DNA of 64,000 nt, from positions 27,118,876 to 27,182,875 of the forward strand of contig OY987305.1 of the NCBI GenBank assembly GCA_963920635.1. The letters are read 5' to 3'. This DNA is from Pseudeuparius sepicola (taxonomy: Eukaryota; Arthropoda; Insecta; Coleoptera; Anthribidae). The notes beneath the pieces were generated by a model. That model saw nothing but the letters and a program-made list of their open reading frames with translations. It had not been told where the DNA came from and did not search any database. Made by a program: the position numbers and the translations under genes. Positions 24,030-34,888 of this stretch are shown here, piece after piece; the first letter of the stretch is position 1; each line of letters starts with the position of its first letter.

Positions 24030-24462
24030 TTATAAGCCCCAATTTTCGTGAAAAATACATGCCCGTCCTTCTACTCCCTCACTAGACAGACGCTGCAACC
24101 TCAGCCTTTCTGTCTGGCGAAAGACCCTCCGGGCGGCCTTGCTAAGACCGGGCGGATACGGACGTAGCACGTTCCTCTCTTCTAGGTCAGGGGTGTAAGT
24201 GCCCACGTCGTCCCATTCTTCTTCTTTGTTCTGCTGGTTGTTGGTTGCCTTGCCATTGCTCTGCGGGTGGTTTGGTGTCTTGGGGATATTTGTTACCTTC
24301 TTCACGCCACATCAGCTGAGATGTTGTTACTTGTGCCGGAGGTTTATAGTTTTTGTTGCAATCACGCTGCGGCCCCCAGTCGTAGACGTCTAACATATCT
24401 TCTGTTAGAGTGGGGAGAGGGCACTTGCACCAGGGCACCAGCTCGGTGTCCATCTCTTGCAT
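24030..24462 (-). pseudogene. Unidentified GC-richer coding-like block, two overlapping frames
   Basis: Two minus-strand frames, 24187-24462 and 24030-24305, overlap by about 120 bases and are rich in Q, E, R and P. The first has W-C-K-C-P-L-P and V-Y-D-W-G-P; the second has W-D-D-V-G-T-Y-T-P-D-L-E-E-R. Base composition is clearly GC-richer than the AT-rich flanks. It could be a frameshifted relic of an element ORF or an old host exon. I do not recognise the family. Confidence 0.3.
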
Positions 24463-24479
24463 CTTGAATTACTTGGAAA

Positions 24480-25420
24480 GAACTGATGAAAACCTGCCTC
24501 CTTTTTATGAGCCACTATTTGCTGACTAAGGGTTTTTGCCTTGTAAGCATTTTTGAGATCCTTCACTTAAATAAAATAATTTCAAAAAATTAAAAATCGG
24601 AAAAAATTTTTTTGGAAAAAAATGAAAACAAACTGGTAAAACAAAATTTTGACAAAAAAATTAATATAAAAATAGTAAAAAAATTCTCCTGTCTAAATGG
24701 CAGTCGACCCTCGGCAAAATACAGTGTGCCAACGGATGGACTTACAAAAATTGGAAGATTGGAAAATTTCCTTTTCTTTTTCTAATAACTTCTTTGGTAT
24801 GAATAAATTTTAAATTTTTATTTACTCGTATTGTATTTTTTTATTGGATCTTATTCGATCAGAGGCATTTCCTATGTTATCTGGACTTCTAACAATTTTT
24901 TTTGTCAGTAACCGTTTTGAAAATCCTGTATACTTCCACTTGCAACAGAGTATTCCACGTCATGTCTTGTCAAAATTAATGGGTTATTTGAGGCCTTTCG
25001 ACCACTTTTTTGTCAAAATTTCACCCTGCAATCGACGTAGGACCTTTTAGAAATTCATTTTTTGCAAAAAAAATTTTTGAAAATTTTTGGAATTTTCATA
25101 CGTATCGAATCTGTGCTACTGCGCCTGGCGAATATCTTGACGCGTTCGTCAAACCCCAATTGTGCCCCGGCTATTCATTCGGCCTGTCCTGGTCACAATT
25201 GGCCGACAGAAAACGCGAAATGTAGCGTTTAAAAAAGCAGGACATAAAAGGTGAAAAACAAATTAAACAATTATAAAAAGGTTTGGTTCTAGGTGGGAGA
25301 CTATTAAAACAATTTAATTTATAGAATTAATATTTTAGCCTGGCACCCTTTTTATTCCTGCTTTTTGCTTCTTTCTCATATTTATTTTTGTTTAAGTTTA
25401 TTATCCTTTTTGTATTTTTT
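24480..25420. other. No gene recognised
   Basis: AT-rich sequence. A moderately GC-rich stretch at 25100-25215 gives a short frame without known motifs. No termini or structures are seen. Confidence 0.5.
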
Positions 25421-25707
25421 TGAAAACTGATATCGGTGTCTGAGGCTCATTTTTTATGATAAACTTAATGGCGGAAACCGCAAATCGATATCTGTCACCG
25501 TTCTTGAGTTACAGGGCGTTTTTCGAAAATGTGCGTTTTCGAAAAGTGGCCGTAACTTTTTTCGTGTTGAAAATTTTGTGTTTCTATAAAAACATTCCCA
25601 AAGCACTTTTTTACGTAGAATTCAATGCTGCTACTAAATTTTTTTCAAGTCAATGGTTTAAGAGTTACCGGTGAAAAAAATATTTTTTAAATGGAAGGCC
25701 CTGTATA
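25421..25707. repeat. Repeat arm ending CCCTGTA, inverted copy at 32597-32885
   Basis: This stretch, including ACTGATATCGGTGTCTGAGG, TGCGTTTTCGAAAA and GAGTTACCGGT, reappears in inverted orientation at 32597-32885 with its CCCTGTA terminus facing inward. The two arms lie 7 kb apart and bracket the nested stack between them. They may be two independent copies of one MITE family or the split halves of one element. Confidence 0.8.
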
Positions 25708-25712
25708 TTTTT

Positions 25713-26331
25713 GCATTTTTTAATAGAGTTAAAAAATACCGCTCCAAAAGTATAAAACACTTAATGATTTACTTAAGTAGTTATCAATTACTAATAGTTT
25801 TTATAAGTTTGGAAGCACGCCCTTTCAACAAGTAGTCTTTGGACGGTGAGGCAATGAAAAATGAAACAACCAAACAACCGTGAACAAATGTTTACTGTCA
25901 CCTCTTAAATTTTCAGTTAAGCTGTTTTTGCAGTGTAAAGATTTGAAAGATGAGATTTGAAAGTTATGAAAAATGGGATATAATAGTCGGTTTTATACAA
26001 TCCGGGGAAAATGCAGATGCAACGAGCAATTTATACTACGAGTTGTATCCAGAGAGAAGACATCCTTTTGTTATAAAGTTTATAAAATCCACAAAAATAG
26101 AAAAATCTTTAGCCTGCCTAAACAGCTTAACTGAAAATTTGACAGGTAACAGCAAAAAATTTTCCGCGGTTGTTTCATTGTCTCATCGTCCAAAGCCTAC
26201 TTGTTGAAAGGGCGCGCTTCCAATTATACACATGAAATCATAAAAGCCATTAGTAATTGATAACTACTTAAGTAAATCATTAAGTGTTATATAATTTTGG
26301 AAGGACAATTTTTTGCTCTATTGAAAAATAC
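25713..26331. mobile_element. Inverted-repeat element enclosing a transposase HTH fragment
   Basis: The left arm 25713-25875 and right arm 26160-26331 are reverse complements along about 160 bases; shared words include CACTTAATGATTTACTTAAG and GCCCTTTCAACAAGTAG. Between them lies the reading frame 25950-26207. It sits at the left edge of the mariner-type element beginning at 26332, whose outermost left end is missing, so it probably inserted there. Confidence 0.75.
25950..26207 (+). pseudogene. DUF4817-like helix-turn-helix fragment of a mariner-type transposase
   Basis: The 85-residue frame has Y-E-K-W-D-I-I-V-G-F-I-Q-S-G-E-N near its start and then L-Y-Y-E-L-Y-P-E-R-R-H-P. This matches the layout of the insect DNA-binding domain (h-Y-G-E-x-N ... 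L-Y-x-E-R-Y-P-x-R-R-x-P) found at the N terminus of many Tc1/mariner-superfamily transposases. No catalytic domain follows. The C-terminal third runs into the right inverted-repeat arm, so those residues are not family sequence. Confidence 0.55.
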
Positions 26332-26782
26332 GGGCTTTTTCCGGAAAACCCCGAGACAGGTCGATTCTGCTTTCATGGGGGATATCTTTTGACCGTAAAT
26401 TCATGGCTGTATGGTCATCCCCCTAAACGGGGTGGCAACTCCTTCAAGAATCTTAAATGGCACGGGGGGTCAAGCGGCACATCATTCGATAGGTATTTCA
26501 TTGCTCTTTACAAACATGCTGAAATTTTATTTTTTTTTGAGTTAACATTAATGTAAAAAAAGCAATGAATGTGTCGGTGCAATAAATCGAAAAAACACTT
26601 CAAAACACAATAATTAAACTGCAAAAAATAAGGCTTATCAGAGAAGTCGTGGCAAGGTGATGGGTATTATTAGAATTTTTATAGGTAGTCGTCTTCGGAT
26701 ATTTTACTAACCAGAATTGTCTAAGAAGTGTAATCTGTTTATTTGTTATTATCCGCTGTTTTGCTGCCAACCATTCAAATCA

Positions 26783-27822
26783 TGGTTTAACCACAGAAGA
26801 AAGAGTTGAAATAGTCACCCTCTACTTTAAAAACGGCAAAATGGCACGGGAAACTGCAAGAATTTTTAATGAAAGTCATTCCGGTATAAGAATCTCAGCC
26901 ATCCATACGTGATAGATTTAATATCTAAATTCATGGAAACTAGATCGATTGCTAACAAAAAACATGAAAGACAACACACCGTCACTAACGAGGATATGCA
27001 AGTTGCAATTTTGGGACATACTGAAGTGGATCCTACTTCAAGCACCAGAAAAAGCAGTCTTCAGAGGATCTTGAAACAACATAAATACCATCCCTATAAG
27101 ATTCTCGTGCAAGAACTCAATGAAGACGATCCAGATCGCGGTATACAATTTTGTGAAGAGATGAGTGAAAGGAGTTTGAACAATCCCAATTTTTTATACT
27201 CTACATGTTTTTCTGACGAATGCACATTCTTTCTTAATGGTCACGTTAACAGGCAGATATTGGAGCGATTCGAATCCGAGAATTATGAGAGAACAGCACA
27301 CACAATATCCAGAAAAGTTGAATATATGGGCCGGGATTTTGGGAAACAATATTGTTGGTCCATTTGTTTACCTAATAACTTAACGGGCGAATCTTACCTC
27401 GATTTGTTTGAAGACTGCATCTACCCTCGCATTGTGGAGATTCTTGAAAACGACGATCGGATTCCAGAGAATTATGTATATTTTCAACAGGATGGCGCTC
27501 CACCACACTATGCAGTACGTGACTTTTTGAATCAACATTTTCCCCAACGCTGGATAGGTAGGAGATGTTTCATTGAATTGCTCCCAAGATCGCCTGATTT
27601 AACACCGTTAGACTTTTTTTGTGGGGCCATTTAAAAAGTGTTATTTATAAAACGAAACCGACCTCTTTACAGGATCTTCGGCACAGAATAGTAGTAGCAT
27701 GTGGTGAAATCACCCCACAAATGCTACAAAGTGTTAGGGAAGATGTTGAACCTTTGTTCAAGTCTTTACTTTATTATTGTATGGAAGTGAACGGGTATCA
27801 ATTTGAACATCTAATTAAATAA
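26783..27822 (+). pseudogene. Tc1/mariner-superfamily transposase, three-Asp (DD39D-like), frameshifted
   Basis: An N-terminal helix-turn-helix (T-T-E-E-R-V-E-I-V-T-L-Y-F-K-N-G) reads from about 26790, then shifts frame near 26900. The main frame 26909-27634 carries F-S-D-E (Asp 103), Q-Q-D-G-A-P-P-H (Asp 195) and S-P-D-L-T-P-L-D-F-F (Asp 235), with 39 residues between the second and third Asp. A T-run near 27617 shifts the frame again, and the tail W-G-H-L-K continues in 27619-27822. A gap around residues 46-51 removes part of the second DNA-binding motif. The enzyme would cut and paste the element at TA sites; this copy is dead. Confidence 0.85.
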
Positions 27823-27993
27823 ATAAAACTCGTTTGAAGTGTTTTTTCGATTTATTGCACCGACACATTCATTGTTTTTTTACATTAATGTTGACTCGAA
27901 ATAATAAAATTTCAGCATGTTTGTAATTTAAGATTCCCGTTTAGGGGGATGACCATACAGCCATGAATTTATGGTCAAAAGATATTCCCCATG

Positions 27994-29610
27994 GAGTATT
28001 GTGCGGTGAGACGTCTGCTCCGCATATAGCATTATGTAGTGTGGAGCTGTTGGCCTGCCTGTTGAAATAATTACGCAGATTTAATATTTCTTGGTCGAAT
28101 TGCTTGCTGAGGTCTGCCAATCCTCTTCCTCCTAGTTGACGTGGCAGAGTTGTTCTTTCTACGGCGCTACGGGGATGATGTTTATGAGCTTTTGTCAGTA
28201 GTGTCCTAACTTTTCGTTGCAGGTTGTTGATGTCCGTGTTGGTCCAATTCACTATTCCGAACGAATAGCTGAGTACAGAGCACGCATACGTGTTCAGGGC
28301 CTTAAACAAATTCCTGCTGTTAAGATCAGTTCGCACTACTTGTCTTACTCTCTTGATGAATTCACTCGTTAAATTGGTCTTTATTGTTCGATGGTCTATC
28401 CTTTGAGCTTGTTTCATCCCGAGATACTTGTATGTATCTCCCATGCTCGTTGCTTCGATCTCCTGGCCGTCCTGCATCTCGTGTGCGCCTTGTTCGAGCT
28501 TTCCCCGGACGATGTTAAGGGTGCGGCACTTGTCCAGTCCAAATTGCATTCCGATGACTCTGGAGAACTCCTCTACAACTTTAAGCATTTGCGTTAGTTG
28601 GTTTTTGGTTCCGGCCATCAGTTTTAAATCATCCATATATAATAGGTGATTAAACTTGATCGCTTCTGCGTTGTTGCTCTTGATAGCGAAGCCATATTTT
28701 GTAGAGTTCAACCGATGTGATAGAGGGTTCATCGCCATGCAGAACCACAGTGGACTGAGTGAATCTCCTTGGAAAATCCCTCTTCGGATGTTGATTGTGT
28801 CGGTCTCGATGTTACTGTTTGCGGTTCTGAGTTGTATCTTAGTGCGCCAGGTTGTCATAACGTGTTCTAAAAAGGAAACTGTATGATGATCTATTTTATA
28901 CAGCTTTAAGATACCTGTGAGCCAGTCGTGAGGTACGGAATCAAATGCTTTTTTGTAGTCCACATAAGCCATGTGGAGGTTTCGTTGCTTGGAATGAGCC
29001 TGGCTGCAGATGACAGAGTCTATGATGAGTTGCTCTTTGCATCCCAGTGCGCCCTTCGCGCAGCCCTTCTGCTGCATTGCCATGATGTTCCGCTCGCAGT
29101 GAGCATATATTCGCTGCGTAAGGCAAGATGTGATTATCTTGTACAGCGTAGGCAAACAGGTTATTGGGCGGTACTTGGCAGGGTTATCCGTATTCCGCTG
29201 GTCTTTTGGTAACAAGTAGGTGGCACTCTGTGTAAGAAACAATGTCATTTTCAGAGGATCGAGCAAGACTTCATTAATTAAGGTAGTTATTTGTTCATGC
29301 GTGCACCACTACTTCTTAATCCAATAATTTTGGAGATGATCTGGACCTGGTGCCTTCCAGTTGTGGGAATTCTTGATGACATCGGAGACCTCAGCGGTTG
29401 TGAATTGATCGTGTTGCATCTGGCTATAGTTCCGGCCCATCTCGCGTTCTTCGCTGATCCAGCTTGCACTGACATTGTATGGACCTGGTGTGGCACGTTG
29501 ATTTCTCCAGAAACCGTCGACCTGTTCTCTGCTAGGGTAACTCGCATTTGTGGCATCGGCGCTAGAATTAAAAGCACGGTAGAAACCCTTTTCTGATCGT
29601 TCAAAGAGTT
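27994..29610 (-). pseudogene. R4/Dong-type non-LTR retrotransposon, copy A (3' and 5' truncated)
   Basis: The minus-strand frame 27941-29266 and the linked frame 29309-29674 encode reverse transcriptase closely similar to copy B: L-L-P-K-D-Q-R-N-T-D-N, Y-K-K-A-F-D-S-V-P-H, F-Q-G-D-S-L-S-P-L and the catalytic Y-M-D-D. At its 3' side it stops at about 28005 inside the mariner repeat, without the endonuclease region or tail. At its 5' side it ends at 29610 where copy B's (TAA)n tail begins. The last about 20 residues of the long frame are read from mariner sequence. Confidence 0.9.
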
Positions 29611-29743
29611 TATTATTATTATTATCTCGACTTAGCCAAAAGGCATTCGCACTCCCTCTACGGGGAACATTCACTCAGATCCCGGGTATCCCGGATACCA
29701 AAAGGATCTGGCTCGGACGAGACCCTTGCCATGTTATCGGGCC

Positions 29744-30475
29744 TTAGGTGACATTGATGTTGTTGGATGATCCTGCATTCCCCATGAATTTCCTGACGGT
29801 TCGGGCTGTCGCAAGTAGTACCGCTTTCTGCATGGACCTGTAAAGACAATCAGTTAGACCCAGCTCCTTGATGTTTCTCAGCAAACTTTTTGGTATAACA
29901 CCAGTTGTTGACATGATGATTGGAATCGTCTGGACGTTCTCCATTTCCTATTGCCTTCTGATTCGTTCTTCTAAATCTCTGTACTTCGCGATCTTCTCGA
30001 CTTGCTTCACACGCAGGTTGTTGTTGTTCGGGATGGCCACATCAATCAGAGTTGTCTGCCTAGAAATTTTATCAACTATTATAAGGTCCGGTCTGTTATG
30101 GGCAACTCGTTGATCTGTCAGAACTGTACGATCCCAGTACATCTTGTAGTTGCTGTTCTCAAGAACAGGCTCAGGTGTGTAGTTGTAATATGGGACCCTC
30201 TCTGCCTGCACAAGCAGCAGCTTTTCCGCCAGTTCCTGGTGCAAGATCTTGGCAACCGAATCGTGTCGTTCCTTATATTCCGTTGATGCGAACATCTGAC
30301 ATCCTCCTGTTATGTGCTGGATTGTTTCTGAAGTTGGGCACCCGTATCTGCATCTGTCATCCACTACCGATGCATCTCCTACAATGAATTTTAGGTAGTT
30401 GCGAGTTGGTATAACCTGATCTTGTATGGCCAGTAGGAAGCCTTCCGTCTCCGGGGAACATTCGTCCCGAGGTCA
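29744..30475 (-). pseudogene. Dong copy B: CCHC finger and restriction-like endonuclease
   Basis: In the frame 29948-30364, C-x3-C-x7-H-x4-C (Cys5, Cys9, His17, Cys22; E-T-I-Q-H-I-T-G-G-C) is followed by R-P-D-L-I-I-V-D-K (91-99) and T-L-I-D-V-A-I-P (105-112). That is the PD-(D/E)XK-type arrangement of R2/R4-clade endonucleases, which nick the chromosomal target. A further shift near 29945 leads into the C-terminal piece 29744-29944. Sequence before the tail (29626-29743) is the 3' end and is repeated at 49888-50095. Confidence 0.85.
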
Positions 30476-32467
30476 GCCAATAGTTCGACGCTAACTTGTC
30501 GACATGTTCCTGGTTAACCTCATTAGGATGCCTCCCGTGCAGCGGCTTCCTCAACCACCTCTGTAGTTTATCGTTGTCGGTTCGGTGGTGATTTTGACGC
30601 TCGTGTTCCGTCAGACGTAGCGGTGTTGAGACGTCTGCTCCGCATATAGCCCTATGTAGTGTGGAGCTGTTGGCCTGCCTGTAGAAATAATTACGCAGAT
30701 TTAATATTTGTTGGTCTAATTGCTTGCTGAGATCTGCCAATCCTCTTCCTCCTAGTTGACGTGGCAGAGTTGTTCTTTCTACGGCGCTACGGGGATGATG
30801 TTTATGAGCTTTTGTCAGTAGTGTCCTAACTTTTCGTTGCAGGTTGTTGATGTCCGTGTTGGTCCAATTCACTATTCCGAACGAATAGCTGAGTATAGAG
30901 CACGCATACGTGTTCAGGGCCTTAAACAAATTCCTGCTGTTAAGATCAGTTCGCACTACTTGTCTTACTCTCTTGATGAATTCATTCGTTAAATCAGTCT
31001 TCATTGTTCGATGGTCTATCCTTTGAGCTTGTTTCATCCCGAGATACTTGTATGTATCTCCCATACTCATTGCTTCGATCTCCTGGCCGTCCTGCATCTC
31101 GTGTGCGCTTTGTTCGAGCTTTCCCCGGATGATATTAAGGGTGCGGCACTTGTCCAGTCCAAACAGCATTCCGATGTCCCTGGAGAACTCCTCTACAATT
31201 TTAAGCATTTGCGTTAGTTGGTTTTTGGTTGCGGCGATCAGTTTTAAATCATCCATATATAATAGGTGATTCAACTTGATCGCCTCTGCGTTGTTGCTTT
31301 TGATAGCGAAGCCATATTTTGTAGAGTTCAACCGATGTGATAGAGGGTTCATCGCCATGCAGAACCACAGTGGACTGAGTGAATCTCCTTGGAAAATCCC
31401 TCTTCGGATGTTGATTGTGTCGGTCTCGATGTTACTGTCTGCGGTTCTGAGTTGTATCTTAGTGCGCCAGGTTGTCATAACGTGTTCTAAAAAGGAAACT
31501 GTATGATGATCTATTTTATACAGCTTTAAGATACCTGTGAGCCAGTCGTGAGGTACGGAATCAAATGCTTTTTTGTAGTCCACATAAGCCATGTGGAGGT
31601 TTCGTTGCTTGGAATGAGCCTGGTTGCAGATGACAGAGTCTATGATGAGTTGCTCTTTGCATCCCATTGCGCCCTTCGAGCAGCCCTTCTGCTGCATTGC
31701 AATGATGTTGTTCCGCTCGCAGTGAGCATATATTCGCTGCGTAAGGCAAGATGTGATTATCTTGTACAGCGTAGGCAAGCAGGTTATTGGGCGGTACTTG
31801 GCAGGGTTATCCGTATTCCTCTGGTCTTTTGGTAACAGGTAGGTTGCACCCTGTGTAAGAAACAATGGCTTTTTCAGAGGATCGAGCAAGACTTCATTAA
31901 TTAAGGTAGTTATCTGTTCATGCGTGCACCACAACTTCTTAATCCAATAATTTTGGAGATGATCTGGACCTGGTGCCTTCCAGTTGTGGGAATTCTTGAT
32001 GACATCGGAGACCTCAGCGGTTGTGAATTGCTCGTGTTGCATCTGGCTATAGTTCCGGCCCATCTCGCGTTCTTCGCTGATCCAGCTTGCACTGACATTG
32101 TATGGACCTGGTGTGGCAAGTTGATTTCTCCAGAAACCGTCGACCTGTTCTCTGCTAGGGTAACTCGCATTTGTGGCTTCGGCGCTAGAATTAAAAGCAC
32201 GGTAGAAACCCTTTTCTGATCGTTCAAAGAGTTTGTTGTCTCGTTTCCTGTTGTTACTAGCCTTGTATCTCCTCAGACGCCCTGCGAAAACAGAAAGTTT
32301 TTATTTTAATGTGTCAAGACATTGTTGAGCAGTGATGTTCGCGGGGTCATGCCGAGAATGCATTTGGGTGCGGCTCATTATTGCCTGCACCGCCCTCTGG
32401 ATCCTTCTAGTTCTAACTCCTCTGATATATTCCGTCACTTGTCCTATGTCTTTACGGAGACGGAGAC
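30357..32467 (-). pseudogene. Dong copy B: reverse transcriptase part of the ORF
   Basis: The frame runs 568 residues from the Met at 32063, and homologous sequence extends upstream to about 32467, with a stop near 32312. In residues counted from 32063: A-P-G-P-D-H at 30-35, the fingers/palm region L-P-K-D-Q-R-N-T-D-N at 77-86, Y-V-D-Y-K-K-A-F-D at 160-168, F-Q-G-D-S-L-S-P at 224-231 and catalytic Y-M-D-D at 269-272. A one-base shift near 30460-30470 moves the end of the protein into the frame of the next piece; the last about 30 residues before 30357 are off-frame. The enzyme would prime reverse transcription at nicked target DNA. Confidence 0.88.

Positions 32468-32503
<36 letters not shown>
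32468..32503. repeat. (ATT)n microsatellite at the 5' junction of Dong copy B
   Basis: About eleven ATT units followed by ATATAT separate Dong copy B from the resumed mariner terminal repeat. With the TAA tail on the other side, it brackets copy B in the same repeat type. Confidence 0.9.
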
Positions 32504-32506
<3 letters not shown>

Positions 32507-32596
32507 GAAAGCAAAATCGACCTGTCTCGTGGTTTTCCGGAAAAACCATTTCCATTGAAAATATTTCAGGTGGACTGGTTTAAATGGGCCACCCTG

Positions 32597-32945
32597 TATA
32601 CAGGGCGTTCCATTTAAAAAATGTGTTTTTTACCGGTAACTCTTAAACCATTGACTTGAAAAAAAAATTGGTAGCATCATTGGATTCTACGTAAAGAAAG
32701 TGCTTTAGGAATGTTCTTACAGAAACACAAAATTGTCAACACGAAAATAGTTACGTCCAATTTTCGAAAACGCACATTTTCGAAAAACGCCTTGTATCTC
32801 AAGAACGGTAACAGATATCGATTTGCGCTTTTCGCCGTTAAATTTATTATAAAAAATGAGCCTCAGACACTGATATTAGTTTTCGTTTATCTCCATCAAA
32901 AATAGGAGTTTCCCTTTAAAAGTGTCCAATTTGGCCCACCCTGTA
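32597..32945. mobile_element. Short MITE / repeat arm, inverted partner of 25421-25707
   Basis: It begins TATACAGGGCGTTCC, abutting the mariner tip, and ends GGCCCACCCTGTA at 32945. 32597-32885 matches the arm at 25421-25707 inverted. The two ends share only the CAGGG tips, so this may be a chimera of two related families. Confidence 0.6.
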
Positions 32946-33055
32946 CATGACGAAACGAAGCACCTGACTTTTTTGTACTCTATGGGCCTTCCTCGGAGAT
33001 GGGAATTTGAAAACTCCGGATCTTCGTAGATCTTACTTTGTTGCTTAACTATATG

Positions 33056-34329
33056 TACAGGGTTTCCCAACGAAAACTTGACCCCCAAAAATTAGAAAAC
33101 CGAAATATATTTGAAAATTCGCTGAGACCCGTCGATTTTTGTTTTTGGGGGACGCTTTTTTGACAGTCAAGCCAACCCGATATGTTCATCCCCCTAATCC
33201 CTAGCAGCCCCAACTTTAAAATTTCAAATGGAACTACCCCCCTTGTGGAGCACCATTTTAAAGCCCTTTTTATTGCGAATACAGTGATGTATCATTTTTA
33301 GAATTCTGTTGAGATTTGACAGAATTATTGGCTACAAACAGAAAGTTGACAATCCACTGTACGCGTAGTAATTTTTACACAAATGCGCCCGCCACTAATA
33401 AGTTTTTTATCTACTACACACGACCAAATTACCTAGTTTTTATTGACTTGTCGATCAATTTACAAAAAAGTCACAAATGGAAAAGCTGTAGCAAAACAAA
33501 AAAAGTTCATACGAATTCAAACCTTATATATTTTTAAAATATGTAACAAAAATGCACTGTCACAAAAAAAAGTTCCCGTTTTCTTGCTTGAAACCACGAA
33601 ATCGTTAGTTTCAGCCTGCTATTGAAAGTGGAAACGTATTTTCGAAATGGTTTATTCTATCGTGGCAAGGGTAGAAATTGTTATCGAAATCGCTAAAGCA
33701 ACAGCACGAATTCCAACAATTTCTAACCTTTCCGTGTTATAATAAACCATTTCAAAAACACGTTTGCACTTTCAATAGCAGGCTGAAACTAACGATTTCG
33801 TGGTTACAAGCAAAACAACGGGATTTTTTGTTGTGACAGTGACTTTTTGCTACATATTTTAAAAATATATAAGGTTTGAATTCGTATGAACTTTTTTTGT
33901 TTGGCTTCAGCTTTTTCATTTGTGACTTTTTCTAAACTGATCGACACGTCAATAAAAACTAGGTAATTTGGTGGTGTGTGGTAGATAAAAAAACTTATTA
34001 GTGGCGGTCATTTGTGTAAAAATTACTACGCGTACAGTGGATTGTCAACTTTCCATTTTTAGTCAATAATTCTGTCAAATGTCAACAGAATTCTAAAAAC
34101 GATACTTACATCACTGTATTCGCAATAAAAAGGGCTTTAAAATGATGCGCCACAAAGGGGGTAGTTCCATTTGAAATTTTAAAGTTGGGATTGCTAGGGA
34201 TTAGGGGTTTGTTGACTGTCAAAAAAACTCCCCCAAAAAACAAAAATCGACGGGTCTCGGCGAATTTTCAAATATTTTTCGGTTTTCTAATTTTGGGGGG
34301 GGGTCAAGTTTTCGTTGGGAAACCCTGTA
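33056..34329. mobile_element. Hairpin element, 1.27 kb (TACAGGGTTTCCCAACG ends)
   Basis: Left end TACAGGGTTTCCCAACGAAA and right end CGTTGGGAAACCCTGTA are reverse complements, and homology runs the full length of both arms. It includes GTACGCGTAGTAATTTTTAC (inverted as GTAAAAATTACTACGCGTAC) and CAGCCTGCTATTGAAAGTG. The loop is only a few tens of bases near 33690. TA follows the right end but the left flank reads TG. No coding potential. Confidence 0.88.
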
Positions 34330-34886
34330 TAACTAAGGTTAATAAATCTTACACGGGTCTCTTGGGGAGGATTTGCCCTAGGTGATGTATATGTTTTGAA
34401 ATGACATGTTGTTTCATTACCGCTCACGTATGCAAAATGCGAAAATTAAAAAAAAATCAATCGCAAATCACTCCTTAAATAACAGTTTTAAGAAATTTTT
34501 GTATAGAACCTTTTTTGTAGAGGAGATGGAGACGTACAACATTCATGTAATAGATTTTTCGGCAAAACGCATTCCAAAAAAGATATAGCAAAAAATGGAC
34601 TTTTTTATTTTTAATGATTGTTAATTGCTAAAATGCAGTTAGGATTTTTACGAAAACTTGGGGGCATGTTTCGTTACTGTAGGCCTCAAAAATCTACAAA
34701 AAAAAATTGGCGCTGCACTGGGCTCTTAGAATAGGTCTCATGTCTATTCCGACTGGACTATAAAGCACTCTATTGGATTCGCATAGCAGATAAAAGGCTA
34801 TTTTACATTTATTTATTTCGTCTTGAGGCATAATTACTATAAATATCGAATGATATTATATAACAAATAAGTAGGTATATGAGAAA
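34330..34886. other. No gene recognised
   Basis: A short spacer between two hairpin elements. Frames are short and unrecognised. Confidence 0.6.
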
Positions 34887-34888
34887 TA

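Larger units (their letters stand above)
29611..32467 (-). mobile_element. R4/Dong-type non-LTR retrotransposon, copy B, with (TAA)n tail
   Basis: On the minus strand this copy runs from about 32467, where coding sequence emerges from a microsatellite, to a 3' tail of TAA repeats at 29611-29625. It holds reverse transcriptase, a CCHC finger and a restriction-like endonuclease in that order, the single-ORF plan of the R2/R4 group. TAA repeats flank both sides. Known Dong elements insert into TAA repeats, which fits. The 5' end lacks the usual N-terminal zinc-finger region. Confidence 0.88.
26332..32596 (+). mobile_element. Mariner-type transposon, right terminal repeat split by a 4.5 kb retrotransposon insertion
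   Basis: The left repeat 26332-26615 matches, inverted, 27830-27993 and then 32506-32555. Words such as CATGGCTGTATGGTCATCCC, GTGTCGGTGCAATAAATCG and the GAGACAGGTCGATT segment appear on both sides. The right repeat is broken after CCCCATG (about 27993) and resumes at ATGAAAGC (about 32504); everything between is Dong-type sequence and microsatellite. The right tip ends CACCCTGTA at 32596; the matching left tip is lost at about 26332. A deletion of about 70 bases distinguishes the two repeats. Confidence 0.85.

Noticed and set aside
28391..29212. Plus-strand frames opposite the Dong reverse transcriptase
   Set aside because: Antisense shadows of the minus-strand coding sequence; the same shadows recur opposite copy B.
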